Positions 22,686 to 32,670 are shown, counted from the stretch's first letter. The stretch: 64,000 nucleotides of DNA from Lumbricus rubellus (GCA_945859605.1 OX243820.1:32249380-32313379); one strand, 5' to 3'. Made by a program: numbers and translations. Notes: generated by a model from the sequence alone, not told the origin.

Positions 22686-24745
22686 GTAGAATAGGGTGGA
22701 GTGAAAAACACGAAAATCAAAATTTTTAAACGTAACAGCAATAAAAAGTTGTCTAATGGTATGGGGTCAAGAAATCTCACAAAAGTTTTGGAAAAAAATA
22801 ATGTCTTCGTTTGCCACCAGAGGGCCAAAGTTTCGAAAAATTGTCTTTTTTAAAGAAAATTTATGGTTTTTCTTATGAAATATTTTTCATGCAACACAAT
22901 ATGCCCCCACACAATATACCGTTGGAAAGAGCTCTTAAAACTGATTAAAATGATGTATTAACTTTTAGAATAGTCCCATATTTCTAGAAAATATTAACTT
23001 TTTACTATACCCCACATTCGCGACATGTCGCTATGCCTGAAAACCGCAAAACACTAATAACTTTTTTATCCTTTGAGATATTTCAACTTGTGATATGTCG
23101 TTCGATTCAGTTTAAGACGGCTGTTTTAACGGTGCATTGAAACTTCCAAAACCATCCACGAAGAATTTAGAACGCTCATGAAACCATACAAAAAGAGGAA
23201 AACTAAAGGAAAATATTGGGAAAAATATACTGAACAGGGAATAACTATGAAAACCTTTAACTTCATGTTTCTCAACATTTCTAAGTGATACAGTCATCAT
23301 CAGCACCCAATATTATGAGGAAGAACTGTTCTAAAGATTTATTTTCCAATTAAATTAAATTATTGTATATTGCAAATGCATGCAACAAACGAGCATTTCA
23401 GTTAAAATCGTGCATATTATTTTTCACAAAAACCTTACGTGATACAACAATTCTGAGCACACCATCGTGTTCAGCACGTCAGCTTCTATAGAAAACAGTC
23501 AAAGTTTTTTCGGAAATAAAAAATAATAATTCATAGTATATATAAATATATACAATATATGAGTATTTAAGTTAAAATCTTGCATATTGTTTTTCTCAAA
23601 AACCTTACGTGATACAACAATTCTGAGCACACCATCGTGTTCAGCACGTCAGCTTCTATAAATAACAGTCAAAGTTTTTTCGAAAATAAAAAATAATAAT
23701 TCATAGTATATATAAATATATACAATATATGAGTATTTAAGTTAAAATCTTGCATATTGTTTTTCTCAAAAACCTTACGTGATACAACAATTCTGAGCAC
23801 ACCATCGTGTTCAGCACGTCAACTTCTTTAGAAAACGGTCAAAGTTTTTTCGAAAATAAAAAATAATAATTTATAGTATATTAAAATATATACAATATAT
23901 GAGTATTTAAGTTAAAATCTTGCATATTGTTTTTCTCAAAAACCTTACGTGATAGAAAAATTCTGAGCACACCATCGTGTTCAGCGCGTCAACTTCTATA
24001 GAAAACAATCAAAGTTTTTTCCCCAAAATCAAATTTTTTAAAAATTTGTTGTCCAGTGTAATTATTGTACCACGATCATGTTGGAACTCTATTTACTCTC
24101 GTGGGATCTTCTTGTTTTGGGACATTTTGCAATTTTCACTAGTGTATTTGCAGGCTGCAATGTCAAAAAGTTTTTCTCTACACCTTTTTTCATAGTTTTG
24201 CAATTTTTCTCAATATTTTTCTTTAGTTTTCCTCTTTTTGTATGGTTTCATGAGATTTAGAACTTTTTCGTGGATGGTTTTGGAAGTTTCAAAGCACCAT
24301 TAAAACAGCCGTCTTAAACTGAATCGAATGACATATCACAAGTTGAAATATCTCAAAGGATAAAAAAGTTATTAGTGTTTTACAGTTTTCAGGCATAGCG
24401 ACATGTCGCGAATGTGGGGTATAGTAAAAAAGTTAATATTTTCTAGAAATATGGGACTATTCTAAAAGTTAATACAACATTTTAATCAGTTTTAAGAGCT
24501 CTTTCCAACGGTATATTGTGTGGTGGCATATTGTGTTGCATGAAAAATATTTCATAAGAAAACCATAAATTTTCTTTAAAAAAGACAATTTTTCGAAACT
24601 TTGGCCCTCTGGTGGCAAACGAAGACATTAATATTTTTCAAAACTTTTGTGAGATTTCTTGACCCCATACCATTAGACAACTTTTTATTGCTGTTACGTT
24701 TAAAAATTTTGATTTTCGTGTTTTTCACTCCACCCTATAGTAGAA
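22686..24745. repeat. Long inverted repeat with about 1-kb loop
   Basis: The left arm (22686 to about 23235) and right arm (about 24200-24745) are about 540-bp inverted copies with only scattered differences; both contain the same unreal 'MALWWQTKT' frame. The loop holds the 170-bp tandem array. The structure would form a strong hairpin in single-stranded DNA or RNA. Confidence 0.85.
23400..24030. repeat. Satellite-like array, period 170 bp
   Basis: The landmark AACCTTACGTGATA recurs at 23431, 23601, 23771 and 23941, exactly 170 bp apart, within about 3.6 units. Units share CACACCATCGTGTTCAGC and an AT-rich half. It is located only inside the mariner-like element. Confidence 0.9.
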
Positions 24746-25596
24746 TGGATAATTACCTTCAATTTAGTATATTGATCACGATGTTAGGATAAAAAGTGTT
24801 CAAGTTATAAGGCGTCAAAGTTGTTGCATTTATATTGGCCCACCCTGTACAATACCCTGGTACGTTATATATTCAGCTGTCTTAATCAATTTTCCTGTCC
24901 CCTAGCACTTAATTATTATTTAATGCGTGCAGTCTGAGTCGTCAAATCTTCCTTACCACCTCGATCTACTCCGGCTTTGGCATATCTGTCAACGCCATCT
25001 GTTTTCGGTGGAATCGGGCCCAGAGTAGGCTATAGGTGTCCACAATGCTTGATGACCTTCCATTATAGGATCAAAGTCAGCCTTTCGCCGCAAGTCAGGG
25101 CCGATGTACAGTAGTGACCTCGGTATAGAACGATCCTTTCATCATCAAAATTTACGGCCCTGACTTCTACATTGTTGACTTCTATAGGACACCGTGATAT
25201 AGATATGGGGTAATTAAGTTCCTCCCTTTCATCAGGATTTACGACCCTCATTTGAACATTGTTGACCACTATAGGGGTGCTCTGCCATTTTAGCTATTTT
25301 CCAACTTAGCACACGAGATCCTTTCAATCTCTTGGGAGGTTTCTATCACTTTAGGAGACCGCTCTGTGCAAAGTTCTGACATCCAGAAATTACCAGATTA
25401 CAGCACTGACCATGGATACATGTAGTAGCCTAATTGGTCTTCTGCTGTCTTAGATTCCAAATGAAAAATAAAGATATCTTATTTTCATCAAATGAGAAAA
25501 TGCACTGATATACATATAAAAAATGGTTTTTTCCGCCAAAATCAGAGGGGGCAAATGCCCCCCCTGCCACCCCCAAATGACGCCCCTGAGGGCCTA

Positions 25597-26605
25597 GTCT
25601 ATGAGTAAAAGTTTCTAAATTACTCGTGAGTAATTCTATGATGAAAATTTCGCACTTATCAACTCCGCCTCAGGATGTCTTATGATAGCTTGGGCCTGAC
25701 CCTAGCCACGATAAAGGAGGAGGGTTCCGAGGTGGGCGTGCAACCCACCAGGGTTAAGAAAAACAGTGTATAGCCTAGGCCCTATACGCCGCAGAAACAG
25801 CGCGACAACTGGCAGGACGCCATCATAGGTGATTTTTGAGATGTCTGTGGATGTCATGGGAGGAGGCTGACGAACTGACGATGATGGACAAGGAGTGAGT
25901 GGAGGAGATGCGTTGCCTGATGAGCAGACCTGCCTGCACGGAAAGGACTAACTGCTAAGTAAGTAAGATCAAACAAACACCCCAGAGTAATTTATGGACT
26001 TGTCCGATTAACTCATGTATAAAATGAACACGCTATTGGGAATGGGCAATTCCAATGTTGTTGCTATTATTGGACAATTGAGAAAGCGACGTGGATTCCG
26101 TGTTCAGGTTTCAGCGTTTTAGTTTTATATCAACCGAGGCTCTTTTACCATAAGGTAAATGACATAACTATTATACCTATAATATAATAATACTAGACTT
26201 TGAAATCAAAATGCCTGAGGCGTAGTCTCGTAGAGCCAAGGGCCCAAGGCCTAGCCTAATGTTGAATAGGCCTACTAATAACTACATCATGGCGATCATT
26301 TCGATTAAATTAAGCTGGATGGAAACTGTGCTAAAGACAAACTTTTATATTTATATTAACAAAACTAAGTCAATAGGCCAATAGTCCTATTATCCTCTAG
26401 GCCTAAGTAAAGTCATAATTTGCTGTTGTATGTTTTTAATAAATTGACTTTCCTAAAAGTCAGCCGAGATTTTTCTTGTGGGATTTCCATAAGTTACAAC
26501 GTAGAAATTATACACATATGAAACTGAAAGTAGGCTATGGCATCGGTTTCTGACAATATTAATTTATAATTAAAGCCTACAGCATAATTTGTTTGTAGCC
26601 TATGT
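25597..26605. other. Upstream module of unit C, no gene
   Basis: Matches the shared upstream module (CGCACTTATCAACTCCGCCT at about 25651) and contains a LINE tail remnant at 25725-25945. No protein-coding gene seen. Confidence 0.6.
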
Positions 26606-26609
26606 GCAC

Positions 26610-26823
26610 TTGTTATAGCGCCCCTTCTAGGCTCCTACTCAGAAGCGCTCCCTACTACAGCGCGGACACTGAATCGGATTTCACGCCGAAGCGCTGAGCA
26701 ATTGCGAGTAAAGGACTTGCCCAGCAGCCCAAGGTCCATACGAGGCGGCTTGAGGTGGATTCGAACCTGCAAGTAACCCTCCGCCTGCAAGGCAACGAAC
26801 ATACTACACCACCGCGCCCCAAT
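26610..26823 (-). mobile_element. tRNA-derived SINE, unit C
   Basis: The minus strand starts GGGGCGCGGTGGTGTAGTAT (tRNA-like head with box A) and has box B GGTTCGAATCC. It then has a body of about 130 bp. Orthologous in position to 41540-41757. Confidence 0.7.
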
Positions 26824-27093
26824 TTTTTAGATATAATGTCCTTGTTGATTTTACGAGACACAAAATAATGGCAGGTAAGAATAGGCATACTTAACATGTT
26901 TCAACGCTACACGAAGCTGATGCAAGGAAAGCTAACTATGTGAACGTTTTATAAACTGTCATTTGTGGATTCGACCATGGAAAACAAATTTCTATGACAG
27001 TTGCAGGCCAACGTTTCAACACAACGCTGAAGACAAAGAATCACTGCGGAAGTAGGCCTAAATGTAGCCTAGTAGTAGAACATGTAGAATGTA

Positions 27094-28329
27094 GGGGTAA
27101 AGTGCCCAATTAGCCTACTGGCCGCAAGTTTTTTTAAATATTATTTACATTAGTCAATATTGTAGTAAATTTAGCTTATCGTATATTAAATTTTAGATAA
27201 TAAAAATCACCTGCAATTCAAAATAAAATTTGGTAAAATTGGTCAGAAACAAAAGAGAAATTAAACAAATTCAAGATTTTGTGAAAATGCCCATTTACTG
27301 GCCATACATGACCAATTACTGGCCGACCGGCCAGTAATTGGTACTCGGTATATAATTCCTTGTACCAATACCCGGCAGTGTGAAATTCTTGAGAAAGTTA
27401 TCCTTTTAGGTCATCTAGACATTTTATCAGCCAGATATTTATTTATTTGGCATAGGTTTGAAGTGTAAGCGACTTCAATTTCTCAGCTTCTGCATACGAG
27501 GAAACTAGACGTTGGATTGATTAAAAATAACAATGCTGCAACGAGCGAATAATTTACGACGCTAAATTACACGTTTACCAATTATTATACAGTGTAGTTA
27601 GTCATATATATTTATATTTTCCCCCTCAGTGCGTTTGCAGGCGGTTCAATAAAGTACATACTTACTTACTATATATTGACCTCTGGTATTTGGAGCAAAT
27701 CCGTAAGCCTGCGCATCTAATAACAACAGACCTACAATTAATTGTAAAATATTGGTGTAAAATGTAAATATTGTAGTAAGAACGGTAGACAATTGAAAAA
27801 GTAATTGCGCTTTAACCTAAGTCATGATCGTAGTATGTTTTAGGAAATGTCTAAGTATTTGCGAACAATTACTGGCCACGTGTACCAATTACTAGCATGG
27901 CCAATAACTAGGCAACAACGCGGCCAGTAACCGGGCACTTTCATACGGCAGATAAACAAAATTATTTTAAAAATAAGGAATAGTAAAACAATATTTAAAG
28001 CAAGTTCTACAACATTACAACATATTTAGTTTTATATTTCAGTCAGTCTCCTAATGCCGAAATATGAAGAATGGGTATTAAAATCCTTTGAAAGAAGTTT
28101 GATTTTGAAAAAATCAGCGAGATTACCTACGAGATTGACCTAAACTTTGAGACATCAAAACAAAGTTAAACTAGGTGAAATGATGAATGAATCACGTGAT
28201 TTGGTAGCTTTTAATAGAAACAAAGAATTCAGAATTTAATTTCATCGCTAGAAATGCATGATCTGCGTGTTTGAGCTTTACAAAAGTGGCCAGTAACTGG
28301 GCACCGGCCAGAAATTAGGCACTTTACCC
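27094..28329. mobile_element. Non-autonomous DNA element flanked by TA
   Basis: Starts GGGGTAAAGTGCCCAATTA and ends AATTAGGCACTTTACCC, flanked by TA on each side. The equivalent place in unit E (near 42012) is uninterrupted, confirming a TA target duplication. It is 1,236 bp, AT-rich, without a transposase frame. It contains many copies of the motif GGCCAGTAATTGG and variants on both strands. Confidence 0.75.
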
Positions 28330-28340
28330 TAGGGCTAACG

Positions 28341-28700
28341 CAGCGGTTCCCAACCCTTGGCCCGCGGACCAAAAGTGGCTCGCCAGGCCTAAAATTGGCC
28401 CTCGTCTCTCAAAGATTTAACCAAAATATATCATCGAACTTCGATCATCGAAGTGACAATTTTAACAGGACAGAAAACATAATTATTTTCTATTGCAAAT
28501 TACTTTTATTTTCACGTCTATAAATAACATCACACATTCTATTCTGAATCAATTGTAACATTATTATACCCTTTTTGTTCGTTAGAATGATTAGATGTTG
28601 GCCTTGTGGTCCCCTACTGTCCTTCAACTAAGACAAACTGGCCCTCGTGTCTTTCAACGTAAAAAAGTGACCGTTAGGTCAAAAAGGTTGGGAACCACTG
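28341..28700. mobile_element. hAT-like MITE with CAG(C/T)GGTTCCCAACC ends
   Basis: Begins CAGCGGTTCCCAACCCTTGG and ends GGTTGGGAACCACTG. Flanks GGCTAACG and GGATAATG are a decayed 8-bp duplication of GGCTAATG, the sequence present once in unit E. It is 360 bp and non-coding. These termini are typical of widespread animal hAT elements. Confidence 0.8.
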
Positions 28701-28767
28701 GGATAATGTGTTATTAAGTAGTTATACAAGTAGTAAAACACGTAGTAGCCTAGTCTAATCATAGTAA

Positions 28768-29312
28768 TCATACTATTGCAATGCTCTCCTCATTGGTCTT
28801 CCTAAAGTTCGTCTTTCACCTATTCAGTCTGTTCTCAACTCAGCTGCTAGATTGATTGCCCGCCTTCCCAAGTACTCTCACATCTCTACCTTTATGTTTC
28901 ATGAACTTCACTGGCTTCCTCTCCGTGCTCGCACACAATTCAAGATCCTCACTCTGATCTTAAAGGCTCAACGGGGTCTTGCCCCAAAATATCTGACTAA
29001 TGTTTTACTTCGTCCTCACTCGGCTTCCTCCCATCGTCCACTTCGTTCATCCAACAGATTTGACCTCTTGGTTCCTCGGTCTAGAACTACTATGGCTCAG
29101 TCTCGATCATTTGTCTCAATTGGTCCTTCTCTTTGGAATGCTCTTTCTCCTTCTGTTCGCTCTACACTTCTTTCTGATAGTCTCTCTTCTGCTTTGTCTC
29201 TTCTCAAAACCTGTTTCTTCTCGCTGGGCCTTGCGCACTGGGAGCGCCTCTGAACGGTTCACCCTACTAGAGGCGCTTTATAAATGTTTAAATACAATAC
29301 AATACAATACAA
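28768..29312 (+). mobile_element. 5'-truncated LINE, nearly intact C-terminal frame
   Basis: One open frame runs to the stop at 29251-29253 and gives the reverse-transcriptase C-terminal region (LHWLPLRARTQFKILTLILK, SIGPSLWNAL, LLKTCFFSLGLAHWERL). An ACAATACAAT tail follows. Lack of stops suggests a younger copy than the intronic LINE in A. It is the third insertion in a row in the 5' flank of copy C, and the same LINE type lies reversed at 58581-58762. Confidence 0.8.
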
Positions 29313-29447
29313 TAGTATATTATTGGTCACACTGAAGCGCTAAATAGACTAACTAAAAAAAGACTGCTCAATGCTCATCCAGATAAATGATTTTTATTGA
29401 TTGCTACATTATTTTAAATAACTGAATTTTATGGATTGTTGCAGACC

Positions 29448-29725
29448 ATGGCAAGTCGAGGAGAGATTGGATGGCAATCGGAGAAGACTTTGTCGGAGTG
29501 CATGTCTTACATGTTGGACAACGAAATTGCAACAGACGTCTGCTTTGAAGTTAGTCCACCAGATGGTGCAACTGTCAACATCCGGGCTCATCGCCTCTTT
29601 CTGACAGCACGCAGTCCTGTCTTTGAAGCTATGTTCTCGTGTGGAATGACTGAGAGCGAAGTTGGAAAAGCTGAGAAGATACGAATCGAAGACATCAGGC
29701 CAGATATTTTCAAAGCGCTTCTGAG
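29448..29725 (+). CDS. BTB-BACK-PHR gene copy C, first coding exon
   Basis: Intact 278-nt exon with ATG in ACCATGG and donor GTAAGC. It has several replacements at otherwise constant positions (VSPPDGATV, FSCGMTESEVGKAEK), consistent with relaxed constraint. Its own exon 2 is broken, so it would be productive only if spliced to copy D exon 2 at 34889. Confidence 0.8.
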
Positions 29726-30154
29726 GTAAGCAATTGTGAAGTCGTAACCCATGGACACTATTGGACAGGCAAAAGCCGCAAAACATTTGTATCAGACACA
29801 TGCCATTGACGCTTAAGCGTAACTGGCAAGTATCTAAACAAATTTATGTTGACCTCATTTAGGCTAACGCAGCCTTTCTTTTCTTTCTGATAAAAGTTTT
29901 AAAATAGGCTACTTCAAGCCAACATTCAATTTCTAGAATGGGTTCCTAAAGAATCGTCGTAGACCAGTGACAATTTTGATAATTATAATCTTGGGATAGG
30001 CCTAATTAATTACAGAAGGACAAAACTATTTTGAAGACATAAGTCCGTGTTTGTTTCTAAATTCGGTTTCGGCGTTTCGCTGCTGAAAATATCAATGGAG
30101 TTTAATTCAACTGTCCATGGCAATTTACATTTAGGTTCATAGACCACCATTACA

Positions 30155-30286
30155 ATACTGTTGTCTAACAATAACTGGGGGAGTTGTTAGACCATTATCC
30201 ACTTAGAACCGGGTGTGAAAGTCACTGAAAGAACAGAATTTACTATGATGCTCTTAGAAAGACTGGGGGTTGAAATTCTCACCCTG
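30155..30286 (+). mobile_element. hAT-type MITE in intron of copy C, degenerate
   Basis: Interior and right end (AATTCTCACCCTG followed by CACCATTA) match the family. The left terminus is eroded. Confidence 0.6.
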
Positions 30287-30540
30287 CACCATTATACATG
30301 TAGCTTATCTGGGCCAAATCAGCCAGTATTCTCCATGGCGGATTTAGAAACATCCGGTTGATTTTTGTACAAAGCGATCCAGCTGACAATTTCCTCTATT
30401 CAGAATTTCAGACACCATCTTAATGAGATGGTTTATGGAGTCGTGTAGGCCTACGTAATGCCTTTATTTTCAAGGATCATTCTTTAGTAGCCTACATGTA
30501 CAATAATTGTAAATCGTGGTTATCTTACAATGCTTTGCAG

Positions 30541-30737
30541 ATTCATCTACACTGACACCATCGACATTTCTCCTCAAGCTGCACCTGCATTGATGTATGC
30601 CGCTAAGAAATACATGTTGCCAAAACTGTCGAAACAATGCAGCAGTTTGCTTGAGATAAGTTTCAACGCTGAGAATGTTTGCTTTCTATTGGATCAAAGT
30701 TTACTCTTCTCGGAAGAAACTCTGAGAGACGATTGTC
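30541..30737 (+). pseudogene. BTB copy C, exon 2, 5' fragment
   Basis: Follows an acceptor TTTGCAG and encodes the end of the BTB domain and start of BACK (YTDTIDISPQAAPALMYAAK, LLDQSLLFSEETLRDDC). The reading frame is cut by the Polinton insertion immediately after ATTGTC (30732-30737) and enters a stop within the element's first bases. Confidence 0.9.
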
Positions 30738-30893
30738 AGTAGAGGTCATTGTAGCAAGCTCGGACATTTGACCTGTATAGCCTTCACTTTCGTCCAATTT
30801 GACCTATACGGCCTTCAGTTTCGTCCATTTGACCAATACCAGCCTAAAAAATTGAGTGCCCGCGCAGTTTGACCAATGTCAGCCTTACTTTTT
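30738..30893. repeat. Left terminal inverted repeat of Polinton, with iterated motif
   Basis: Contains TTTGACC at 30767, 30798, 30828 and 30868, spaced 31, 30 and 40 bp, within partially repeated units (CCTTCACTTTCGTCCA, CCTTCAGTTTCGTCCA). Mirrored in 32515-32670. Possibly integrase or replication-protein binding sites; inferred. Confidence 0.8.
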
Positions 30894-31044
30894 TAATTAG
30901 ACGTCCGGCGTAAAAAAGTAAAAAAGTAAAAAAAAATTTTCTCTGGCGTATATAAAATGACTGGGAAAAATGGAATATACGGCTCGACCTAAAGACGAGA
31001 TATCCCAATATAAAATGGACTACTCATCGTATAATCTGAAAGAA

Positions 31045-31845
31045 TTACGACAAATTCCTAAGATCTAAAACAACCAGTTCCAAATTTGTGTATTGGCCTC
31101 GACATTTTTTAATAGAATACTTGTCGCTAGTCAGGTCCAAAACCACGAATCCATGAGGTTGTTCCCATACTGTTTTGCATAGTTTTCTAAATTCATCTTT
31201 CGACATGTCTGTACTCACATGATCGTTGTAAATATGATTACAATTTTTCAGGTCTTGTTTGAACAGGCAAATAAAGTTCGCATTTTCTCTGATTGTTTGG
31301 CGCGGTAATTTGAAATAATTCTGGGCGAGGTAAAAACAATCTACATTACTATGCCTCCCCCGATTGTAATACGTTTCACATTTGTTTTGTTTTTCCAATT
31401 GAAGATCATCGAAAATCATCAGGTTCTTCTTTTCAGCGCTCAAATCTCTCGGGTCCGGTACATCGTCGGCGCTCTCAAAGAACTTGGCAATTATATCGGA
31501 TTTAGCTTCTGAGTTTTTTGCCATTTCCTCCATAACAAGGTCTGGCGACGCATTTAGGCCCACGATTTCATCTCGGTGCTCGAACAACCGAACGATCGCT
31601 TCTTTCGGTAATTTTTCTTCGTATGCTTTTTTGATAATACGATATTCCGGTTGAAACAGAGAAGTGCCGAATACTTGTAAGTTATTATAATCCAACCAGT
31701 CTGGCCTGAGTAAAAGATTGAGAAGAAGCGTTGTTTTTCCACACGCCGATTTCCCAACTATCAAACCACGTATGCTTTTGGGTAACAACGGATTATTGAA
31801 TCTTTTCGAGAGCGCTGTGCCCCAACTCATATCTCTAATCTCCAT
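31045..31845 (-). CDS. FtsK/HerA-type genome-packaging ATPase (A32-like)
   Basis: A 266-residue intact frame starting MEIRDMSW. It has a Walker A GKSACGKTT at about 31-39 and a hydrophobic Walker B LMIFDD at about 142-147. A conserved block follows with YLAQNYFKLPRQTIRENANF. In Polintons, adintoviruses and related double-stranded DNA viruses this ATPase translocates the genome into the capsid. Family assignment rests on these motifs and on the element's termini. It lies 29 bp from the divergent zinc-ribbon gene, so the two may share a promoter region (31846-31874). It is the only complete enzyme left in the element; what it could act on without a capsid gene is unclear. Confidence 0.85.
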   Translation of the reverse strand: MEIRDMSWGTALSKRFNNPLLPKSIRGLIVGKSACGKTTLLLNLLLRPDWLDYNNLQVFGTSLFQPEYRIIKKAYEEKLPKEAIVRLFEHRDEIVGLNASPDLVMEEMAKNSEAKSDIIAKFFESADDVPDPRDLSAEKKNLMIFDDLQLEKQNKCETYYNRGRHSNVDCFYLAQNYFKLPRQTIRENANFICLFKQDLKNCNHIYNDHVSTDMSKDEFRKLCKTVWEQPHGFVVLDLTSDKYSIKKCRGQYTNLELVVLDLRNLS

Positions 31846-31874
31846 TTTAAAAATATATATTATTAAAAAACGAA

Positions 31875-32093
31875 ATGTATTGCGTAAAATGTAAAGAACA
31901 GACCGAGACGAGAGATGTGCAGAACGCCGTGGCTAATAATGGGAGATCGATGCTCAGAGGTGTTTGCGTCGTATGCGGGAAAACAAAAACTCAATTCGTG
32001 AAGGCGTCTGCTATTGTACAAGGCGGAGATCTAGTAGGTTCATTGAACGCTGCCACCAGCAACATTAAGGTCTTTCTGAAGATTTTTCGATAA
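31875..32093 (+). CDS. Small zinc-ribbon protein (DUF5679-like)
   Basis: 72 residues with CVKC at 3-6 and CVVC at 31-34, a four-cysteine ribbon, followed by a basic stretch and GGDLVGSLNAA. Small proteins of this type occur in Polintons, adintovirus-like elements and some large DNA viruses. A nucleic-acid binding role is plausible but not shown here. The last 54 bp overlap the convergent gene on the other strand, so its present C-terminus may be altered by the internal deletion that created the element. Confidence 0.7.
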   Translation: MYCVKCKEQTETRDVQNAVANNGRSMLRGVCVVCGKTKTQFVKASAIVQGGDLVGSLNAATSNIKVFLKIFR

Positions 32094-32507
32094 CGCGTCG
32101 AGACTCGAAGGCATGAATCTAAAACTATCGATGAAACGTAATTCGCGCTTGACTTCTCTCTCTTTCCCATCTTTGTCTACAAATTTATCGACGACGACCT
32201 CTCTGCTGAATGAGATATACTTTTCTTCGTTGCAGGGAATGCATTTGATTTTCTCGCCGTGTTCACCTCGTAATTTCTTGATAAATAAATGGCGATCCGG
32301 CCGTGGATACTTGCATGGGCATTCATCGTCGCAGCATTCGCGGTTGTGGGCGTCAATTACAACAATCAACTCCGATCTCCGCAGTCTTGTATTATATCCA
32401 ACCAAGCCGAGCTGCCTGGCGATTTTTTGTAATTCAGTTTTAGTTTTCTCCGGGTAAACCATTTTATATTGGAATATCTTGTCTTTAAGCCGAGTTGGAT
32501 ATTCCAT
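32040..32507 (-). CDS. SAP-like segment fused to DNA polymerase B remnant
   Basis: From ATG 32507 (MEYPTRL) the frame runs 155 residues; an upstream ATG at 32552 lies inside the inverted repeat and is less likely. Residues about 15-45 (KTELQKIARQLGLVGY, RRSELIVVI) look like a SAP DNA-binding helix pair. A cysteine cluster CCDDECPC follows. Near the end RFIDSFRFMPSSLDALSKNL resembles the exonuclease-region segment of protein-primed family B polymerases. No polymerase palm motifs are present, so this is not a working polymerase. I read it as the joint left by a large internal deletion; an alternative is a dedicated small protein. Confidence 0.6.
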   Translation of the reverse strand: MEYPTRLKDKIFQYKMVYPEKTKTELQKIARQLGLVGYNTRLRRSELIVVIDAHNRECCDDECPCKYPRPDRHLFIKKLRGEHGEKIKCIPCNEEKYISFSREVVVDKFVDKDGKEREVKRELRFIDSFRFMPSSLDALSKNLQKDLNVAGGSVQ

Positions 32508-32514
32508 GAATATG

Positions 32515-32670
32515 AAAAAGTAAGGCTGACATTGGTCAAACTGCGCGGGCACTCAATTTTTTAGGCTGGTATTGGTCAAATGGACGAAACTGAAGGCCGT
32601 ATAGGTCAAATTGGACGAAAGTGAAGGCTATACAGGTCAAATGTCCGAGCTTGCTACAATGACCTCTACT
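32515..32670. repeat. Right terminal inverted repeat of Polinton
   Basis: Exact reverse complement of 30738-30893 by eye over 156 bp; no mismatch was found, which implies a recent insertion or recent conversion between the ends. Confidence 0.9.

Larger units (their letters stand above)
21826..24847. mobile_element. Tc1/mariner-like composite element
   Basis: Terminal inverted repeats of about 48 bp begin CAGGGTGGGCCAATATAAAT on the left and are mirrored at the right end. TA lies on each side (21824-21825, 24848-24849), the mariner target. Inside are a deleted transposase remnant, a long inverted repeat pair and a satellite-like array, so the element is a chimera that can no longer encode its transposase. 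Confidence 0.85.
21012..25588. mobile_element. hAT-like transposon, 4.58 kb, with nested insertions
   Basis: Starts CAGGGACGTCATTT and ends AAATGACGCCCCTG (inverted). Flanked by perfect 8-bp duplications AGGGCCTA at 21004-21011 and 25589-25596. Sequences outside match the uninterrupted module in units B and G (GCAGTAGGCTATGAGTA). No hAT transposase frame is visible. Most of its length is a later mariner-like insertion and simple repeats, so this is a non-autonomous element enlarged by nesting. Confidence 0.85.
30738..32670. mobile_element. Miniature Maverick/Polinton (adintovirus-like) element
   Basis: It is 1,933 bp, with ends AGTAGAGGTCATTG and CAATGACCTCTACT. The terminal inverted repeats are identical over 156 bp (30738-30893, 32515-32670). 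The flank ATTGTC occurs at 30732-30737 and 32671-32676, and paralogous genes have ATTGTC once, so the duplication is exactly 6 bp. AGT..ACT ends plus 6-bp duplication are Polinton hallmarks, and the content (packaging-type ATPase, zinc-ribbon protein, polymerase-like remnant) agrees. Integrase, capsid, protease and a complete polymerase are missing, so it must depend on a full-length relative. Confidence 0.88.

Noticed and set aside
22646..22828. Frame MALWWQTKT..., also present at 24601-24792
   Set aside because: Lies in the arms of a palindrome inside a transposon; the two copies agree only because the arms are inverted copies. No domain or homologous family recognised.
23400..24030. CRISPR-like array of evenly spaced repeats
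   Set aside because: The whole 170-bp unit repeats, with no short repeat and unique spacer pattern; this is eukaryotic satellite-like DNA.
30530..30742. Short 70-codon BTB protein ending at the Polinton
   Set aside because: It is only the exon fragment before the insertion; the stop lies in the element's terminal repeat.
32113..32457. 114-codon + frame inside the Polinton
   Set aside because: Antisense to the SAP/polymerase-like frame, Ser/Thr/Leu-rich, no recognisable motif.
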